From: Favolaschia claudopus
Taxonomy: Eukaryota > Basidiomycota > Agaricomycetes > Agaricales > Mycenaceae
Assembly (NCBI GenBank): GCA_037176885.1
Contig: JAWWNJ010000001.1
Coordinates: 2,542,001 to 2,606,000 of the forward strand
DNA length: 64,000 nt
Direction: 5' to 3'
Position 1 is the stretch's first letter. The number at the start of each line of letters is the position of its first letter. The position numbers were made by a program, and so were the translations under genes. Below, piece after piece: positions 61,627 through 64,000 of this stretch. The notes under the pieces were generated by a model. That model made no database searches and was not told the DNA's origin. It saw only the letters and a program-made list of their open reading frames with translations.

Positions 61627-62277
61627 TTACGATTGGCGAACCCACATCTGGAACTCGTATTCCACCCCGTTCTCCTCCTGTGCCCCTTCAGCCACCTTGA
61701 AGCCCAGCCATTCCTCTACAGCACTATGCGCCTCCCTTCGCCATTCCTTCCCATCACTTGTACTTCCCAGAAAGTCCGGCATGAATACATCGCAGGCGTC
61801 AAACGCGGGAGACAAAATGCGCGTGAGTAAGACACGGTCCACGAACCCGACCGGCGACGATGGCGGTAACGCAAGACTTTCTGCGTACAGGGACGCGCCC
61901 CCAATGATGAACCCACGAAAAATTTGCTGGTTGGCCTTCATTCGCGTGATCGCAGCCTCCAAACTACCTTCCAACTTCGCCAAGCCGCTAAAGCAAATTC
62001 AGTGCTACTTCAAATCGTAGGAATCGTTGACTGACGCGTCGAAGCTCGCGTTCTTGCTGACGACGATGTTTTCACGAGTTTTGAGCGGTCTGAATTTATT
62101 CGGGATGCTCTCCCATGTGTTTCTGCCCATGATGACCGCGTTACAATGCCCTGCGGGCGCGCTCGATGTGGCGCGCGCGAAATAGGTCATCTCTTTGGGC
62201 AGGCGCCAGGGTAGCTGTCCATTTTGGCCAATACCATTGGATTTGGTAGCAGCGACGATGATGGTGAGACGAGACAT
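61627..62277 (-). CDS. DFR1: Dihydrofolate reductase
   Basis: NADPH-dependent reduction of dihydrofolate to tetrahydrofolate for thymidylate and purine synthesis. Start at 62277 (MSRLTIIVAATKSNGIGQNG). Motifs: QLPWRLPKEMTYFARAT, AVIMGRNTWESIPNKFRPLK and NIVVSKN. An intron near 61985-62040 precedes GLAKLEGSLEAAITRM, then FIIGGASLYAESLAL (NADPH-binding GG) and FVDRVLLTRI. It ends EYEFQMWVRQS. About 200 residues, normal for fungi. Two exons. Confidence 0.95.
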
Positions 62278-62352
62278 TGTTATGAAGTAGATACAGCAAA
62301 TGCAAGATGACAGCAAGGAGAAAGAGAGCACGGTAGATGTTACATTGTCAAC

Positions 62353-63101
62353 TTAGTTCCACTTCTTCCACTCAGACCCCGCCGGGGGTTTGACCTCGAC
62401 TTTTGACCGTCTGACCTCATCCCAGTTCGTGCTGAGGGTGGTGCCGCCACTCTCTTGATAGCTTTTCATCATAGCGCGCTTCGTGTCTTCATCCGCATCG
62501 CCGTATATCTTCTGGAAGAACGAGTTCAAGGTGCTATCCCCGCCAACATTGGGGTCTTCTTCCGTGCCCTTCTCCTTGTCTGACGACAAAATCTCGGTAG
62601 TGATTCCATCCCAATTCTTCCTGGGCTTCACGGAGGTAGTCGTAACAGAGGTCGATGCAGAGTTGGCGAGTGCTGAATGCGATATGAGATCAATCTGAAC
62701 TGGAGGGCACGGAAACTCACGATCGGGACTGTCCCCAATCAAACCGCCCCACCTCCCATGTGCGGTCTTGACAAAACGAATCTCAACTTTGACCTTTCCA
62801 ACGGTGTAATCGCACGCATCTGTCGTGATCTGGCCTTTTAAGGGCTCGAGAACGAGGCTCTTCTCGCCATTGGTGTAAGTGAACTGCGGGGTGACAATTA
62901 GTGATGCTTCCTCTGGGGTCGCGCCAATACCGTACGAACCTTCCTGGGCTCGAATTTGACCTCCACTGCGCCGGGATCTGCTCCTCGATCGAAGATAGAG
63001 AGAGTGAGCTTCTCGTCGGTCTCGTAGAATTCGTGCCTAAGGAAATCATGAATGCACGGCAAAGGTCATGGGGCTGGAAAATACCTGAGAGTGGTGGCCA
63101 T
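62353..63101 (-). CDS. SGT1: SGT1-like cochaperone (CS and SGS domains, no TPR)
   Basis: Hsp90 cochaperone family that helps SCF ubiquitin ligases and kinetochore assembly. Start at 63101 (MATTLR) spliced to HEFYETDEKLTLSIFDRGAD, the start of a CS domain, then FTYTNGEKSLVLEPLKGQIT, YTVGKVKVEIRFVK and GRWGGLIGD. The SGS domain has KNWDGITTEILSSDKEKGTE, STLNSFFQKIYGDADEDTKR and AMMKSYQESGGTTLSTNWDE, ending PPAGSEWKKWN. The N-terminal TPR domain found in yeast and plant SGT1 is missing: the CS domain begins within ten residues of the start, and no TPR-like frame lies upstream in the 328 bp before the divergent gene. About 200 residues. Confidence 0.9.
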
Positions 63102-63429
63102 GGGCAAGTCGTGTGTGTGTGGTGGATTGATTGGGTTCTAGATTGCTGTATTTATGAGAGTAGAGCACAAGGGCAGCAGGCGCTTCAATTTCTTTGAGAT
63201 TCTACAGCGTTCGGCGTCACAATGTGACTGTGACTTGGACGCGACTTGTGCTCAAACGACGACGCGCGCTGGTGAGCCTGAGCCCCAACGAACGTTGTAG
63301 GTGTTGGTTTGAGATTATCGACGCGTCAATCGCTGTTCAATGTCTGCGCCAGACTCTTTCCAACCGAAATAAACGCGTTTGGAGTGTTAACATCTGCAAA
63401 CAGCGCGTCATCGCTCTCCACCAACCACC
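63102..63429. other. Divergent promoter between SGT1 and the GST-like gene
   Basis: About 330 bases. Short plus-strand frames start here but do not fit the GST reading. I see no distinct regulatory motif. Confidence 0.4.
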
Positions 63430-64000
63430 ATGTCTTCTGCCGCCGTTCCCAAAGCCGTCCTCTACTATTCCCCAGGCTCAGTCTGGTCCTCTGCGGTGCT
63501 GCTAACCTTGTAATGTCTGCCATCGTGCCTCGCGATCTCCATTGACCAGGCTCAGAGAAGAGAAGGGTTATGCCGACGATGAGCTCGATCGCAAGATTGT
63601 CGACCTTTGTAACTACCTCGCCCCTACTCTCGTGCTACTATCTTCTCATCTGGGGTCTAGCCAAAGGAGAGAACTTTTCCGTGACATACCTGCGTCTCAA
63701 CCCCAAGGCCACCGTCCCGACGCTTGTTGTTCCGTTTCAAGATTCCGTGGCCGATGACGCGGAGACGAGGTACAAGGCTCTCACGGAAACCAAGGTGCCG
63801 CAGATTCTTCGAATCTCCGAGACGTGAACATTCAGGCTCGCATAGGCCATCATCGATTTGATCGAACTATCGCGGTCCCCGTTCTCCAAAACACGGACCA
63901 CTTCGAGTGCACCGGCACCGTCATTAGCCCCCGCTACTGTCGCTTTCACAGCGGCAAGCAACGCGATTTTGGAGATTCTGTATGCCGATGCCGTGTCACC
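63430..64000 (+). CDS. Glutathione S-transferase-like protein, cut by right edge
   Basis: Thioredoxin-fold N-terminal GST domain, probably detoxification or redox. Start at 63430: MSSAAVPKAVLYYSPGSVWS, then a short intron and LLREEKGYADDELDRKIVDL, an intron, KGENFSVTYLRLNPKATVPT and LVVPFQDSVADDAETRYKAL. After a further intron it continues AIIDLIELSRSPFSKTRTTS to the window end. Motif NPKATVPTLV is the conserved cis-Pro glutathione-binding turn. The C-terminal helical domain lies outside the window. Conserved Ser/Cys for catalysis cannot be judged with confidence. Confidence 0.78.

Overview
The window is nuclear DNA of a filamentous basidiomycete, most likely an Agaricomycete. The evidence is genes broken by many 50-70 nt GT-AG introns with CTAAC/CTGAC-type branch sites, dense packing on both strands, and proteins of fungal and often basidiomycete type (VPS13, BUD2-like RasGAP, INCENP/Sli15, Rec8, PPZ phosphatase, Hsp104, a GPI-anchored LPMO-like protein). 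I see no rRNA, tRNA, CRISPR array, intact transposon or virus. Gene ends were set by following family motifs across frames, so outer boundaries are firmer than the inner exon lists.

Layout. 1-4.3 kb: a BUD2-like RasGAP (minus, cut by the left edge) and a fatty-acid elongase (minus), followed by 1.9 kb with no gene I can support. 6.1-17.7 kb: one giant VPS13 gene (plus). 18.6-22.8 kb: a DENN-domain protein (minus), then about 2.1 kb without a clear gene. 25-32 kb: a secreted LPMO-like protein (plus), a NIPA-type transporter (minus) and HSP104 (minus). HSP104 shares a short promoter, with a good heat-shock element, with the complex I subunit NDUFS6 (plus). 33.3-49.1 kb is rich in cell-division and mRNA-decay genes: an RCK/MAK-type kinase, DCP2 and INCENP (all minus), a GRAMD4/DUF3292-like membrane protein and the meiotic cohesin REC8 (both plus). 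49.6-64 kb is compact housekeeping sequence: IDI1, an unknown Pro-rich protein, MPC1, DNA ligase I, RPS11, a PPZ-type phosphatase, a DMT/SLC35F-like transporter, mitoribosomal bL36m, DHFR, SGT1 and the start of a glutathione-transferase-like gene that runs off the right edge.

The genes do not form a pathway or a biosynthetic cluster. The layout is ordinary eukaryotic synteny with divergent promoters and very short convergent gaps (29 bp between bL36m and DHFR, 56 bp between MPC1 and LIG1). The most unusual features are at the level of splicing. NDUFS6 needs a 6-nt micro-exon to build its C-terminal CxxC zinc motif. REC8 needs an 11-nt micro-exon and also has an intron whose only workable donor is GA instead of GT. 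MPC1 has a 20-nt exon. I found no clearly new biological system.
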